A stretch of 30,563 bases of DNA from an uncultured Varibaculum sp. (GCA_947255165.1 CAMYFZ010000017.1:1-30563); one strand, 5' to 3'. Positions 15,830 through 23,974 are shown, counted from the stretch's first letter. The notes: generated from the letters alone by a model not told the origin. Made by a program: numbers and translations.

Positions 15830-16771
15830 ATGAGATTAATAAACGGATCGGTAATGCTTCTTCGTTCCGGGGGGAAGGCCCAATTTGGTACCGGGGGACG
15901 CAACGGCTTCCTAGTCAAGGGACTCACTCCGGTTCATACCGCTATTCTCAAGTGGCTTTTTGAAAAACAAAACTGGTATAACTCCCATTTGGAACGCAGA
16001 TTTCCCGAAAATAAAAAGGAAATTAAAGAAATTCTCCAGATACTTGCTGATGGAGGTCTAGCGGCCAAGCAACAGGTGCCGGACGGGGATCGTGCTTGCG
16101 CCTTTCACCTCTACGGATCGGATTCCGCAGTTAAAACTCGCCAGCAGGCATTAGTCGGCATCAGCGGTCTGGGCCCTTTGGGAATCACCTTAACCCGCAA
16201 ACTAGTATCCTGCGGGATTAAAACCTTGATATTGCGGGACCAAGGAAAAGTAAAAACTCGCGATCTATGCGTTTACAAAGACACCTACTTGGGGGCCGTC
16301 CGACAAGACGTAGCTCCTTTGGTATTGGGAGTAAACAAGCAGCTCCCCAACCAACCGGTTAGTATCGAGATTGCGATTAGCTCGTACTTAACTAATCCTG
16401 CCTGGGCAAAGGCCTGTATTAAGAAAGGACTGCCACACCTGCCCCTGATTAAGCGGGAAACCGAGATTGAAGTCGGGCCCCTGTTTATTCCCGGACGCAC
16501 CTGTTGCCTACACTGTCAACATCTATCCAAATGTGAAGCCGATCCGGAGTGGCCGCAGCTAGCTGCCCAATTGGCCTGCGCTGATCCGGTAATGGCGGAT
16601 ACTTCCCTGGCCGAATATGCCAGCGCTTTTGCAGTCCGAGAAATCTTAAACTATTTGTCTGGTCTACCAATCTCCCTCACGGGCGCATCTTGGATTTTTA
16701 ATCCCGCCGATCCCCTGCCTCAAGTCAGGCAATGGCAGCCCCACCCCCAGTGCGGATGTGTGAAGGTTTAA
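15830..16771 (+). CDS. ThiF/E1-like protein with RRE-type N-terminal domain (Rv3196 type)
   Basis: A 313-residue protein with an N-terminal winged-helix-like part (residues 1-85) of the kind seen in leader-peptide-binding cyclodehydratase partners. A Rossmann segment follows (LVGISGLGPLGITLTRKLVSCGIKTLILRD, written here in parts GISGLGPLGIT and GIKTLILRD). A structural zinc site is formed by CLHC near residue 226 and CGC at the C-terminus. The E1 adenylation residues look degenerate: after the Rossmann loop I do not see the usual Asn-x-x-Arg-Gln motif. No precursor peptide, YcaO or dehydrogenase gene is nearby, so a RiPP role is doubtful. AAGGGATGG precedes ATG 15830. It overlaps the convergent uvrD2-like gene by 4 nt. 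Confidence 0.8.
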   Translation: MRLINGSVMLLRSGGKAQFGTGGRNGFLVKGLTPVHTAILKWLFEKQNWYNSHLERRFPENKKEIKEILQILADGGLAAKQQVPDGDRACAFHLYGSDSAVKTRQQALVGISGLGPLGITLTRKLVSCGIKTLILRDQGKVKTRDLCVYKDTYLGAVRQDVAPLVLGVNKQLPNQPVSIEIAISSYLTNPAWAKACIKKGLPHLPLIKRETEIEVGPLFIPGRTCCLHCQHLSKCEADPEWPQLAAQLACADPVMADTSLAEYASAFAVREILNYLSGLPISLTGASWIFNPADPLPQVRQWQPHPQCGCVKV

Positions 16772-18813
16772 TCGTTCAAGGCTTGTAGATTTTCTTGCGC
16801 GACCTGCGTGGGATCTGCGCCTCGCAATATTTTTAATACCGCCGCCCCAAACTTTTCTAACTTAACCGGACCAATTCCTCTCAGTAGCGACAGTTGCTTC
16901 AGGGTCTGGGGGGCCGCAGTAGCGATATCGCGTAAGGTGGTATCGGAAAGCACGGTATATGCTGGTTTCCCTTGCCCCTGGGATACTTCTCGTCGCCATA
17001 GGCGCAAATGCTCAAAAAGCTCTTGTTCTTCCTGGCTGGCTTCGTTTAAGAACCGTTTAGTGTCTTGGCGGGCGCTGGGGGTGCGCACGGTTTTTACCGC
17101 CGACTCCTCCCGCGGCCAGAGCGGAGAGAAAAAGCGGGAACAGGAACGAGTGGCCTTACGGTCCAGGGAACGTTTCTTAGCGTAACTGAGGAATAACTCA
17201 TCGCGGGCCCTGGTTACCGCTACATAGGCCAAGCGGCGTTCTTCCGTCAGTTCCTTTGGTGATTTTGCTTGGGTAATCGGTAGCAACCCCTCGCTAACTC
17301 CCACTAGAAACACTATTTTCCATTCCAAACCTTTGGCGGAATGAAAAGAAGCCAAGGTGACGCCACCGCCAGAAGGATCAAGCTGTGCCTGAGCGAGTTC
17401 TTGCCATTCTTGCACTAAGGACGCCAGTGATAATCCGGCCACCTGCTTAAGCTGCGCCTGGGCCACCAAGGTGTTGAGGGCCTCCCAACGATCAAGGATT
17501 GCCCCTTGAGTAGAGGGAGCTTTGGGAGACCATCCGAGAGGGCGGGCTAGTTCCGCTACGATTTCTCCGATGTCTCCTTTAGCCCCGCGCCCGGCGATTA
17601 TACTGGCCTGTTTTAGCAGGGCAGACACTTCGGGACGTTTGAAGAAGCCTTCTGCCCCGCGCACACAATATTTCACTTCTAGATGCGCTAAAGCCGCCTC
17701 AAACATGCTCGACTGCGCGTTAGTGCGGAATAAAACCGCAATTTCGCCAGCGGGAGTACCCGCGTCGATTTTTTCCTTAATCATTTTTGCGATGGCGCTG
17801 GCCTCCGCCTCATCATCTGGGTAGCGAGTAAAATGAACCGCGCTACCGGACTCGCGCATCGACGTGAGCTTAACCGCCTGTTTCTTGGTTTCCTTATCCC
17901 GGTTAACCAGGCCATTTGCCAAAGAAACTATCTGCGGGGTGGAGCGATAATCTCGAGAGAGAGTAATGGTATTTGCCCCGGGATATTCCTGGGCAAAGTT
18001 CACTAAATATTCCGGGCTGGCTCCGGCGAAAGAATAAATGGTTTGCGCCGCATCCCCGACCACGCAAAGATCGCGGTTCCTCTCTCCGAGCCACAGATCT
18101 AGGAGGTGTTTTTGCAGCGGAGAAATGTCTTGATATTCATCAACTACGAAGAAGCGATATTGGGAACGAATCTGCTGGGCAATATCGGGACGTTCCTCGA
18201 TCATTCCACAGGTCAAAGCAAGTACGTCTTCGAAATCAATAACGGCTCGTTCTCTTTTGGCCTCGAGGTATCCGCGCAGAATATCAGCCATATCGTAGGT
18301 GGAGATACCCGCTGGGGGCAGCACCCCTCCACTTTTTGCCCACTTTCCATAGTTGTCGGGGGAAACCATGCTCACTGCCGCCGTTTCAATAGCAGCGCAG
18401 TAGTCGCGCACTGCCACCCGATCTTTGGGCAACCCCAAACGGGAAGCTACCGCGCCGACTAGCGAAGACTTGTTTTCTATTAGTTTGGGGAGCTGTCCGC
18501 CGATGGCGGTGGGCCAAAAATACCTCAGCTGTCGCAAAGCTGCAGAGTGAAAAGTGCGTGCTTGTACCCCCTCAACCCCCAGTAACCGCAAACGTGCCCC
18601 CATTTCGGCGGCAGCCCGCACGGTGAAAGTCACCGCTAAAACTGAGTAGGGGTGGTAGACCCCGGTGCGAACCCCATAGGCAATGCGGTAGGTGATCGCC
18701 CGGGTTTTACCGGTACCTGCACCCGCCCGAATACACACTGGCCCCCGCAAAGCCCGGGCAGCCTTCGCTTGATCGGGGTCTAAATGTTTTAAAAGTTCTT
18801 CTGCTTGCTCCAC
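16768..18813 (-). CDS. UvrD2-like superfamily 1 DNA helicase with HRDC domain
   Basis: A 681-residue SF1A helicase. Walker A is AGAGTGKT at residues 30-37, motif II is VVDEYQD, and the motif VI region is VAVTRARDEL; the C-terminal ~80 residues form an HRDC domain (TVLSDTTLRDIA, LSLLRGIGPVKLEKFG). Position between the ThiF-like gene and nudC matches Rv3198c (uvrD2). The tetracysteine motif that mycobacterial UvrD2 carries between the motor and HRDC is absent; that linker contains only one Cys (SCSRFF). I chose GTG 18813, which places about 10 residues before the conserved LDPDQ; an upstream TTG at 18876 would overlap nudC by 53 nt. The start overlaps or abuts the nudC stop, so translational coupling with nudC is likely. 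Confidence 0.93.
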   Translation of the reverse strand: MEQAEELLKHLDPDQAKAARALRGPVCIRAGAGTGKTRAITYRIAYGVRTGVYHPYSVLAVTFTVRAAAEMGARLRLLGVEGVQARTFHSAALRQLRYFWPTAIGGQLPKLIENKSSLVGAVASRLGLPKDRVAVRDYCAAIETAAVSMVSPDNYGKWAKSGGVLPPAGISTYDMADILRGYLEAKRERAVIDFEDVLALTCGMIEERPDIAQQIRSQYRFFVVDEYQDISPLQKHLLDLWLGERNRDLCVVGDAAQTIYSFAGASPEYLVNFAQEYPGANTITLSRDYRSTPQIVSLANGLVNRDKETKKQAVKLTSMRESGSAVHFTRYPDDEAEASAIAKMIKEKIDAGTPAGEIAVLFRTNAQSSMFEAALAHLEVKYCVRGAEGFFKRPEVSALLKQASIIAGRGAKGDIGEIVAELARPLGWSPKAPSTQGAILDRWEALNTLVAQAQLKQVAGLSLASLVQEWQELAQAQLDPSGGGVTLASFHSAKGLEWKIVFLVGVSEGLLPITQAKSPKELTEERRLAYVAVTRARDELFLSYAKKRSLDRKATRSCSRFFSPLWPREESAVKTVRTPSARQDTKRFLNEASQEEQELFEHLRLWRREVSQGQGKPAYTVLSDTTLRDIATAAPQTLKQLSLLRGIGPVKLEKFGAAVLKILRGADPTQVAQENLQALND

Positions 18814-18823
18814 GTCAATCAGC

Positions 18824-19843
18824 TTAAAGGTTGTTAGCTTCCGGGCGAATAATCGGGTAACCCAACCAGTTTGCAATCAAGTTTGATGCGATTGTGGACG
18901 GCCCCGGAGGACTAATTTCTCGACTTGCCACTAGCTCAGCAAACTCTGCGCGGGTTACCCATAAGGCCCGGTCGATCTCGGTTTCATCCAAAATAAAATA
19001 GGGGGTGCGCGCGCGGGCAGAAAATCCCAACATCAGCGAGCGGGGGTAGGGCCAAGGCTGGGAGGTAAGATAGCGGACTTCATCGACCTCGAGACCGACT
19101 TCTTCTCCGACTTCGCGGTGAACCGCCCCCTCTAGAGATTCCCCGGTTTCTACATAGCCGGCAATCACCGAATAAAAATCACTCTTCCAGGCGGTGTTAT
19201 GTGCCAAAAGTAGCCGGTCTGCCTCGTCCCGGATAGCCACGATAACCGAGGGGTCTTGCCGGGGATAAACAATATTGCTACACCGCGGACAGTGCAGCTC
19301 CCAGCCGGCAGCAGCGATTTCTAGCCTAGTGCCGCAGCGCGAACAATAGTTGGTGTCGCCGTGCCACACCGCCAAGCAAGCGGCATGGGTGGCAATTGCC
19401 GCGTCCTCACCGTTTAAAAATGCTCCCACCTGTCGCAAAGGAATCAACCCCAGGGAGTTTTCGCTATGCTCAGCTATCCCCGCCAGTTCGTCGTCAGTAA
19501 TAAATAGGGCGACGCGGCAGGAGGCACCGACTCTGCCCAAATACCAGGCTTTACCTGCTTGGTAGCGCTCGTCCCAGGACTGGATTTGCCCCAAAAATTG
19601 CCGCTGCGCGCTAGAGAGCCGGTAAAGACTGCCCGTACCCAAAGGAGCAACTACGTGAGAGCGGGAAGCCGCCATTTCCGGGCCCACCCTGACTCCGGGA
19701 GTTAGTGGCAACAGCACCCGCCGCCGATCGGCAACCGCAAAAACCTCCGTAGCTCCCTCTCGTAGCAGGCTAGGTACATGCACGAACTGGCGAGCGCCAG
19801 TATCCAGATCGATGCGGCAGCGCGAAAGAGCAGGACTATCCAT
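18824..19843 (-). CDS. nudC: NAD(+) diphosphatase / deNADding Nudix hydrolase
   Basis: About 339 residues. NudC hydrolyses NADH to NMNH and AMP and removes NAD caps from RNA. The zinc ribbon (CSRC ... CPRC) is followed by the Nudix box GYVETGESLEGAVHREVGEEVG, split here as GYVETGE and REVGEEVGL, and by the family-specific SQPWPYP motif. ATG 19843 has TAGGTT 7 nt upstream, matching the leaderless pattern of this window. An upstream in-frame ATG at 19879 would add 12 residues but has no ribosome site. It is divergent from rph and lies upstream of the uvrD2-like gene, as in Rv3199c-Rv3198c. Confidence 0.93.
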   Translation of the reverse strand: MDSPALSRCRIDLDTGARQFVHVPSLLREGATEVFAVADRRRVLLPLTPGVRVGPEMAASRSHVVAPLGTGSLYRLSSAQRQFLGQIQSWDERYQAGKAWYLGRVGASCRVALFITDDELAGIAEHSENSLGLIPLRQVGAFLNGEDAAIATHAACLAVWHGDTNYCSRCGTRLEIAAAGWELHCPRCSNIVYPRQDPSVIVAIRDEADRLLLAHNTAWKSDFYSVIAGYVETGESLEGAVHREVGEEVGLEVDEVRYLTSQPWPYPRSLMLGFSARARTPYFILDETEIDRALWVTRAEFAELVASREISPPGPSTIASNLIANWLGYPIIRPEANNL

Positions 19844-19850
19844 AATCTCT

Positions 19851-19856
19851 AACCTA
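19851..19856 (-). promoter_or_regulatory. -10 element of nudC, leaderless configuration
   Basis: TAGGTT on the minus strand stands 7 nt before ATG 19843, and it would lie inside the coding region if the upstream ATG 19879 were used. Confidence 0.35.
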
Positions 19857-19925
19857 TCCGTTTTAAGCGCAAGCGGCATCCGGGGGAAGAGAAAATATCG
19901 AATGCTGAGGAAAACAGCGGTCCTC

Positions 19926-19931
19926 TATAAT
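19926..19931 (+). promoter_or_regulatory. -10 element of rph, leaderless configuration
   Basis: A perfect TATAAT is separated from the GTG start of rph by only 7 nt (CAGTAGC), so transcription should begin at the G of GTG. No Shine-Dalgarno exists. The -35 region (around TGCTGA, 19903-19908) is poor. Confidence 0.7.
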
Positions 19932-19938
19932 CAGTAGC

Positions 19939-20673
19939 GTGAGTAAAGAAAAGTTTGTGCGCGCCGATGGGCGTGCTTTTGACCAGATGCGACCGCTAAA
20001 AATTACCCGTGACTGGGCCAAACAGGCCGAAGGCTCGGTGCTGATTGACTGCGGAAATACCCGCGTGCTCTGCAATGCTTCCCTGACCCAGGGGGTGCCG
20101 CGTTGGCGGCAAGATTCCGGTCTGGGATGGGTAACTGCCGAGTATGCGATGCTTCCGCGCGCCACCTCTACCCGTTCGGGACGCGAATCGGTAAGGGGAA
20201 AAATCGGAGGCCGCACCCATGAAATCTCGCGTTTAATCGGCCGCTCCCTGCGCTCAATCGTAGATATGAGTGCCCTAGGGGAAAACACGATTGTGCTGGA
20301 CTGCGACGTACTCAGCGCTGACGGCGGCACCCGCACTACCTCGATTACCGGTGCCTATGTGGCTTTGGTAGATGCGATTAAAGTGGGGCAGGAAAAAGGG
20401 TGGATACGGCCCGGCAAGGTACTCTCGGATTCCCTATGCGCAGTCTCAGTTGGTTTTATCGAGAGAAACGCGCTGCTAGATCTACCTTACGAAGAGGATT
20501 CGCGCGCCGATGTTGATATGAATATCGTGGCGACTGGTTCCGGTAAGTTTGTAGAAATCCAAGGCACCGCCGAGGGACAGACTTTCGATCGTACCCAGCT
20601 GAATGAGCTGCTGGATCTGGCCGATAAAGGGATTGGGGAAATTTCTGCTCTCCAGGCGGAGGCACTGGCGTGA
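19939..20673 (+). CDS. rph: Ribonuclease PH
   Basis: A 244-residue phosphorolytic 3'-5' exoribonuclease that trims tRNA 3' ends and other RNAs using inorganic phosphate. The family N-terminus [19 protein letters not shown], the [13 protein letters not shown] strand, the [10 protein letters not shown] phosphate/RNA region, the [20 protein letters not shown] block and [15 protein letters not shown] are all present. Length is typical (about 240). The GTG start has no ribosome site but a TATAAT 7 nt upstream. The stop overlaps the rdgB start by 4 nt (GTGA), so the two are translationally coupled. The rph-rdgB pair matches Rv1340-Rv1341. Confidence 0.97.
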   Translation: MSKEKFVRADGRAFDQMRPLKITRDWAKQAEGSVLIDCGNTRVLCNASLTQGVPRWRQDSGLGWVTAEYAMLPRATSTRSGRESVRGKIGGRTHEISRLIGRSLRSIVDMSALGENTIVLDCDVLSADGGTRTTSITGAYVALVDAIKVGQEKGWIRPGKVLSDSLCAVSVGFIERNALLDLPYEEDSRADVDMNIVATGSGKFVEIQGTAEGQTFDRTQLNELLDLADKGIGEISALQAEALA

Positions 20674-21329
20674 AGATACCACCTGCTGCGCGTTTGATTC
20701 TCGCCACCCATAATCCCCATAAAGTGCGAGAACTATCCGATATCCTCTCCCCTTTAATCGCCGGTTTTTCCCCGGAAATGATTGTGGGAGCAGGCGGATT
20801 AGGAATCGAAGAACCCGTCGAGGATGGGGTAAGTTTTACTGAAAATGCACTGATTAAGGCCCGTTTGGTGGCACAAAGAACCGGGCTGCCGACAGTCGCC
20901 GACGACTCGGGACTATGCGTCGATATTTTAGGAGGCGCGCCCGGGATTTTCTCGGCCCGCTGGTGCGGACATCACGGTGATGACCGCGCCAATCTGGAAC
21001 TACTGCTGAACCAATTGGCAGACGTGCCCGCCGAAAATCGCGGCGCCAGCTTCGTGTGTGCGGCGGTATTAGTTTCCCCGGCGGGCTTAGAACGACACTG
21101 CCTCGGAAAAATGAGTGGAAAGCTACTTTATGCCCCGCGGGGTGATGGTGGCTTTGGATACGATCCGATTTTCCTAGCCGAGGGGCAAGAATGCACTAAC
21201 GCAGAGTTAACCCCTAAAGAAAAGAACGCCCTTTCTCATCGAGGGAAAGCCTTCCGCGCCCTCGCCCCCACGATCGCGGCCACTATTGAGCTGGGAGGTA
21301 ACGTTACCCCTGATCAGGCACGCCCCTAA
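20670..21329 (+). CDS. rdgB: RdgB/HAM1 family XTP/dITP diphosphatase
   Basis: A 219-residue house-cleaning pyrophosphatase that removes dITP, ITP and XTP. The signature [11 protein letters not shown] at the N-terminus, [32 protein letters not shown] (key part ADDSGLCVD), GGFGYDPIF and the C-terminal [10 protein letters not shown] are present. GTG 20670 overlaps the rph stop in GTGA. The gene ends 10 nt from the convergent MBL-fold gene, with no terminator visible between. Length is slightly above the family average because of a longer C-terminal tail. Confidence 0.96.
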   Translation: MKIPPAARLILATHNPHKVRELSDILSPLIAGFSPEMIVGAGGLGIEEPVEDGVSFTENALIKARLVAQRTGLPTVADDSGLCVDILGGAPGIFSARWCGHHGDDRANLELLLNQLADVPAENRGASFVCAAVLVSPAGLERHCLGKMSGKLLYAPRGDGGFGYDPIFLAEGQECTNAELTPKEKNALSHRGKAFRALAPTIAATIELGGNVTPDQARP

Positions 21330-21339
21330 AGCACTAAAG

Positions 21340-22125
21340 CTAAATCTCGAAGCACATACCCGAGCGAGCGATTTCCAGTTCGCCCCGCCAGGTAGTTTTC
21401 GCTTCCCTAAGCGGTACTTCGGGGTCGGTCCAAGGCTGGATATGGGTAAGCACCAATTTCTTGGTGCCCGAGTTTTGGGCTACCCGACCGGCGCGTTCCC
21501 CCGACATGTGAATCCCGCGGACTTCGTCCTCGCTGGTAAAACCACATTCAGAGAGGAATAAATCCGAGTTGGCAGCAGCTTGCACTAAAGTATCGCACTC
21601 GTCAGAATCCCCTGAGTAAGTAAAAACTGCCTCGCCGTTTTTACCGGGGCCGATTACTCGGAAAGAAAACGCGGGAACCGAGTGCCAGGCGGCGAAAGGT
21701 TTAATCTGTATAGGGCCGATATTAAAAGCTAGTCCTTGCTTTATATGGTGAAATTCAAACTCTCCGCTGAAGTCATCGCGCGGGCTAAAACCATCCAAGC
21801 CGCGCACCCGGTCCTTGATCCCCTTAGGGGCATACACCGGGATGGGGCCGAGGGCGCCGCGCGGATGCCAACGCCTATGTACCTGCATAGAGACAATATC
21901 TGAACAGTGATCAGCGTGCAGGTGCGAAAGTACCACCGCATCTAGCTTCGTAGGATCCGTATAGTTCCACAGCTGCCCGAAAGAGCCAGGCCCTAAATCA
22001 AAAACCACCGAATAGGTGTGGGGAAGCCCTAGAGAATCGGTTCCTTCTGCTTGCAAAAGATAGCAAGACGCCGGGGAGGCGGGCCCAGACATAGAGCCGG
22101 TTACCCCCACCACTGTCACTTTCAT
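21340..22125 (-). CDS. MBL-fold metallo-hydrolase (Rv1339-type phosphodiesterase family)
   Basis: A 261-residue metallo-beta-lactamase-fold enzyme. The metal motif HLHADHCSD is at about residues 70-78, further ligands are in TYSGDSDECDTL and the late SGERAGRVA and LTHIQP segments. It belongs with the RNase Z-like actinobacterial group that includes Rv1339, reported as an atypical cAMP phosphodiesterase, so a cyclic-nucleotide substrate is possible but unproven here. ATG overlaps the murI stop (ATGA), so it is the last gene of clpS-DUF2017-murI-MBL. No signal peptide is present, so it acts in the cytoplasm. Confidence 0.88.
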   Translation of the reverse strand: MKVTVVGVTGSMSGPASPASCYLLQAEGTDSLGLPHTYSVVFDLGPGSFGQLWNYTDPTKLDAVVLSHLHADHCSDIVSMQVHRRWHPRGALGPIPVYAPKGIKDRVRGLDGFSPRDDFSGEFEFHHIKQGLAFNIGPIQIKPFAAWHSVPAFSFRVIGPGKNGEAVFTYSGDSDECDTLVQAAANSDLFLSECGFTSEDEVRGIHMSGERAGRVAQNSGTKKLVLTHIQPWTDPEVPLREAKTTWRGELEIARSGMCFEI

Positions 22126-22937
22126 TTGGTGATGACCTCCTCTTTGATTCCATTGAAGTTTGCTCCCATTATTCGGGAGGCCAGGGCGGTAAAAGAATCT
22201 TTAGCTTCGGTACAAATAAAATGGTGATCGGCTTTTTTTGCCCCGAAGGGACGCAACATTTTTTCTTCCACCAGCTCGCCATAAACTTTTCGTGCCGCTG
22301 CCGAAGATGAAGAAATCAGGGACACGTTTTCACCCATGAAATAGGAGATCGGTCCTTCGAGCAGCGGATAGTGGGTACAACCGAGAACTAAGGTATCTAC
22401 TCCCGCTTCTTTTAGGGGGGTTAGATATTCTTCGGTAACGTCAAATAATTCCTGGGAGGCGGTGATCCCTTCCTCCGCAAATTCTACGAAACGGGGGCAA
22501 GCTTGAGTAAAAACCTCCGCCCCCATGCGAGAGAGTTTACGCTGATAAACGCCGGATTCAATCGTGGCTCGGGTACCGATAACTCCGATCTTGCCGTTTC
22601 GAGAACGGGTTACCGCGTGTTCAACTGCCGGTTGCACCACTTCCACGACCGGAATCCCCTGTTCCTCCTGGTAGCGGCGTCGCGCCTCATCGAGCACTGC
22701 ACACGAGGCAGTATTACAGGCGATAACCAGCATTTTCACTCCCGACTCCACCAGGGAATCCATAATAGACAGGGAGTAGCCGCGCACGGTTTCCAAATCT
22801 TTTTCCCCGTAAGGAGTATGGGCGGTGTCCCCCACATAACGGATTTCTTCGCGCGGCAAAACATTCAGAACTGCGCGCGCAACCGTTAGGCCACCGACCC
22901 CCGAGTCGAAAATACCGATAGCATGTTCATTAGTCAC
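22122..22937 (-). CDS. murI: Glutamate racemase
   Basis: A 271-residue cofactor-independent racemase giving D-glutamate for peptidoglycan. The two catalytic cysteines are in ACNTASC and GCTHYP; the IGIFDSGVGGLTVA N-terminus and the YVGDTAHTPYG segment are also typical. The start is GTG 22937. No Shine-Dalgarno is present, but TAGGCT stands exactly 6 nt upstream, overlapping the stop codon of the DUF2017 gene, so murI may have its own leaderless transcript besides read-through from clpS. The stop overlaps the MBL gene start (ATGA). Order matches Rv1338. Confidence 0.97.
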   Translation of the reverse strand: MTNEHAIGIFDSGVGGLTVARAVLNVLPREEIRYVGDTAHTPYGEKDLETVRGYSLSIMDSLVESGVKMLVIACNTASCAVLDEARRRYQEEQGIPVVEVVQPAVEHAVTRSRNGKIGVIGTRATIESGVYQRKLSRMGAEVFTQACPRFVEFAEEGITASQELFDVTEEYLTPLKEAGVDTLVLGCTHYPLLEGPISYFMGENVSLISSSSAAARKVYGELVEEKMLRPFGAKKADHHFICTEAKDSFTALASRIMGANFNGIKEEVITK

Positions 22938-22943
22938 AAAAAC

Positions 22944-22949
22944 AGCCTA
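22944..22949 (-). promoter_or_regulatory. Internal -10 element of murI overlapping the upstream stop codon
   Basis: TAGGCT on the minus strand begins with the TAG stop of the DUF2017 gene and is followed by GTTTTT and the murI GTG, so the spacing is again 6 nt. Confidence 0.5.
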
Positions 22950-23537
22950 ACTAGGGTGCGGCCAGCTATCTATCGCCTGCAAGAGTGAATCTTGCCACCC
23001 AGAGAGCCATTCATAGAAGGATGACACCAGGACTTCCTCAAATTTTTCATCCCTTGTTTTCGGGTTTATCTGCGAAGATACCTGTCTTTTTTCTAGGGGA
23101 TCAAAGCTGGAGTCTCCGGGACTGAGTTTGCCGGATATGGCCAGACGCACATCATTTGTTCCGCCAAGCCAATCCCATTCTTGTCCGCTTTTAATCACCA
23201 AGACCGAACCGGTCTGCTCGGAAAGCATTTGGTAGAGCCGGTCAAGTCGCTCAGCTTTCTGGGTTCGTAACTGCGAATCCGTCAAGTCCCGCATAGTTTG
23301 TGCGGTTCTCTCATCGACGGATCCCGGAGGCAGCAGCCGATCCAATGAGGCATTATCGAAATGAATATCCGAGCCGGATTCGTCTTCACTCTCCCCGAGC
23401 ATAGTGGTGATTTCAAAAGGTAACACCGGAGGATCCAGCAGGGTGCGCACTTCTGAAATTGCTTTTAGGAAGAGGTCGCGCTCAACTTCCCCAATGGGAC
23501 ATTCCCATCCCCCGGGGACGGGATAAAAAGCGTTCAT
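22947..23537 (-). CDS. DUF2017 family protein
   Basis: A 196-residue soluble protein of the actinobacterial DUF2017 family, found next to clpS and murI; its function is unknown. It is mainly helical and acidic in the middle (LGESEDESGSDIHFD). A conserved-looking RDLTDSQLRTQKAERLD helix and a C-terminal FYEWLSGWQDSLLQAI helix are visible. There is no membrane segment or signal peptide. Its ATG overlaps the clpS stop (ATGA), so the two are translationally coupled. Fixed linkage to ClpS suggests a role with the adaptor or Clp protease (inference). Confidence 0.85.
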   Translation of the reverse strand: MNAFYPVPGGWECPIGEVERDLFLKAISEVRTLLDPPVLPFEITTMLGESEDESGSDIHFDNASLDRLLPPGSVDERTAQTMRDLTDSQLRTQKAERLDRLYQMLSEQTGSVLVIKSGQEWDWLGGTNDVRLAISGKLSPGDSSFDPLEKRQVSSQINPKTRDEKFEEVLVSSFYEWLSGWQDSLLQAIDSWPHPS

Positions 23538-23830
23538 TTTACGTCCGGTCCATCCAGGGTGGCACGCAAACCATAAGCGTGCAGTGCCTGCACTAAGGCT
23601 TCCATTCTTTCGCGGGTACCCGCAGCTACCTCGGTCTTCCCCTGGTTGAAGATCTCTTGCCGGGTGCGCCTGGCTTCTTCTGAAGACATGGAAAACTGGT
23701 GGGCTAAAACTTGTTCCACGTAGCGCGGCTGGTTAACCGGATCTCGCGAGATAGTAACCCGCCATTGCTGCAGGCGAGTACTGCCCGAATACGCAGGAGT
23801 ACCCGGGTCAGAAGCCAGATGATTAACCAT
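23534..23830 (-). CDS. clpS: ClpS-like adaptor protein with degenerate N-degron pocket
   Basis: A 98-residue ClpS-fold protein; ClpS brings N-degron substrates to ClpAP/ClpCP. The core runs from WRVTISRDPVN (residue 23) to AYGLRATLDG. Three positions that normally form the N-degron pocket differ: the invariant His (QVHNEGKA in mycobacteria, His66 in E. coli) is Phe61 here (EIFNQGKT), the WDDPVN acidic pair is SRDPVN, and the gate hydrophobic residue is replaced in the NQPRYV segment. The start ATG 23830 has no ribosome site but TACCCT 6 nt upstream. Downstream partner genes are as in other Actinobacteria. Assignment to the fold is firm; N-recognin activity is doubtful. Confidence 0.88.
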   Translation of the reverse strand: MVNHLASDPGTPAYSGSTRLQQWRVTISRDPVNQPRYVEQVLAHQFSMSSEEARRTRQEIFNQGKTEVAAGTRERMEALVQALHAYGLRATLDGPDVK

Positions 23831-23836
23831 ATATTC

Positions 23837-23842
23837 AGGGTA
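23837..23842 (-). promoter_or_regulatory. -10 element of clpS, leaderless configuration
   Basis: TACCCT on the minus strand, then GAATAT and the ATG of clpS, with no ribosome site. It belongs to the divergent clpS/pncB promoter region. Confidence 0.5.
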
Positions 23843-23917
23843 TTAAAAAGGATGCCGACAAGGGGCTGTTTTGGAAGATGATTTTATTGGCGCGGTCACT
23901 TCCTTCCCAATATTTTT

Positions 23918-23940
23918 GTTTTCGCCCGCAAGGCGAAAAC
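23918..23940. promoter_or_regulatory. Perfect inverted repeat, probable operator upstream of pncB
   Basis: GTTTTCGCC (23918-23926) and GGCGAAAAC (23932-23940) form a perfect 9-bp inverted repeat with a 5-nt spacer. It ends 22 nt before the pncB -10 element, overlapping where a -35 would be, so repressor binding here would block pncB. No T-run follows on either strand, so it does not look like a terminator. NrtR or another NAD regulator is a guess. Confidence 0.6.
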
Positions 23941-23962
23941 TGGATTGTCAGTCATTTTTGAG

Positions 23963-23968
23963 TATGCT
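23963..23968 (+). promoter_or_regulatory. -10 element of pncB, leaderless configuration
   Basis: TATGCT is followed by AAAAAT and then ATG 23975. No Shine-Dalgarno is present. Confidence 0.6.
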
Positions 23969-23974
23969 AAAAAT

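Noticed and set aside
15830..16771. RiPP/thiazole biosynthesis cluster around the ThiF-like gene
   Set aside because: No YcaO, dehydrogenase, transporter or precursor peptide gene is nearby, and the locus matches a conserved housekeeping arrangement.
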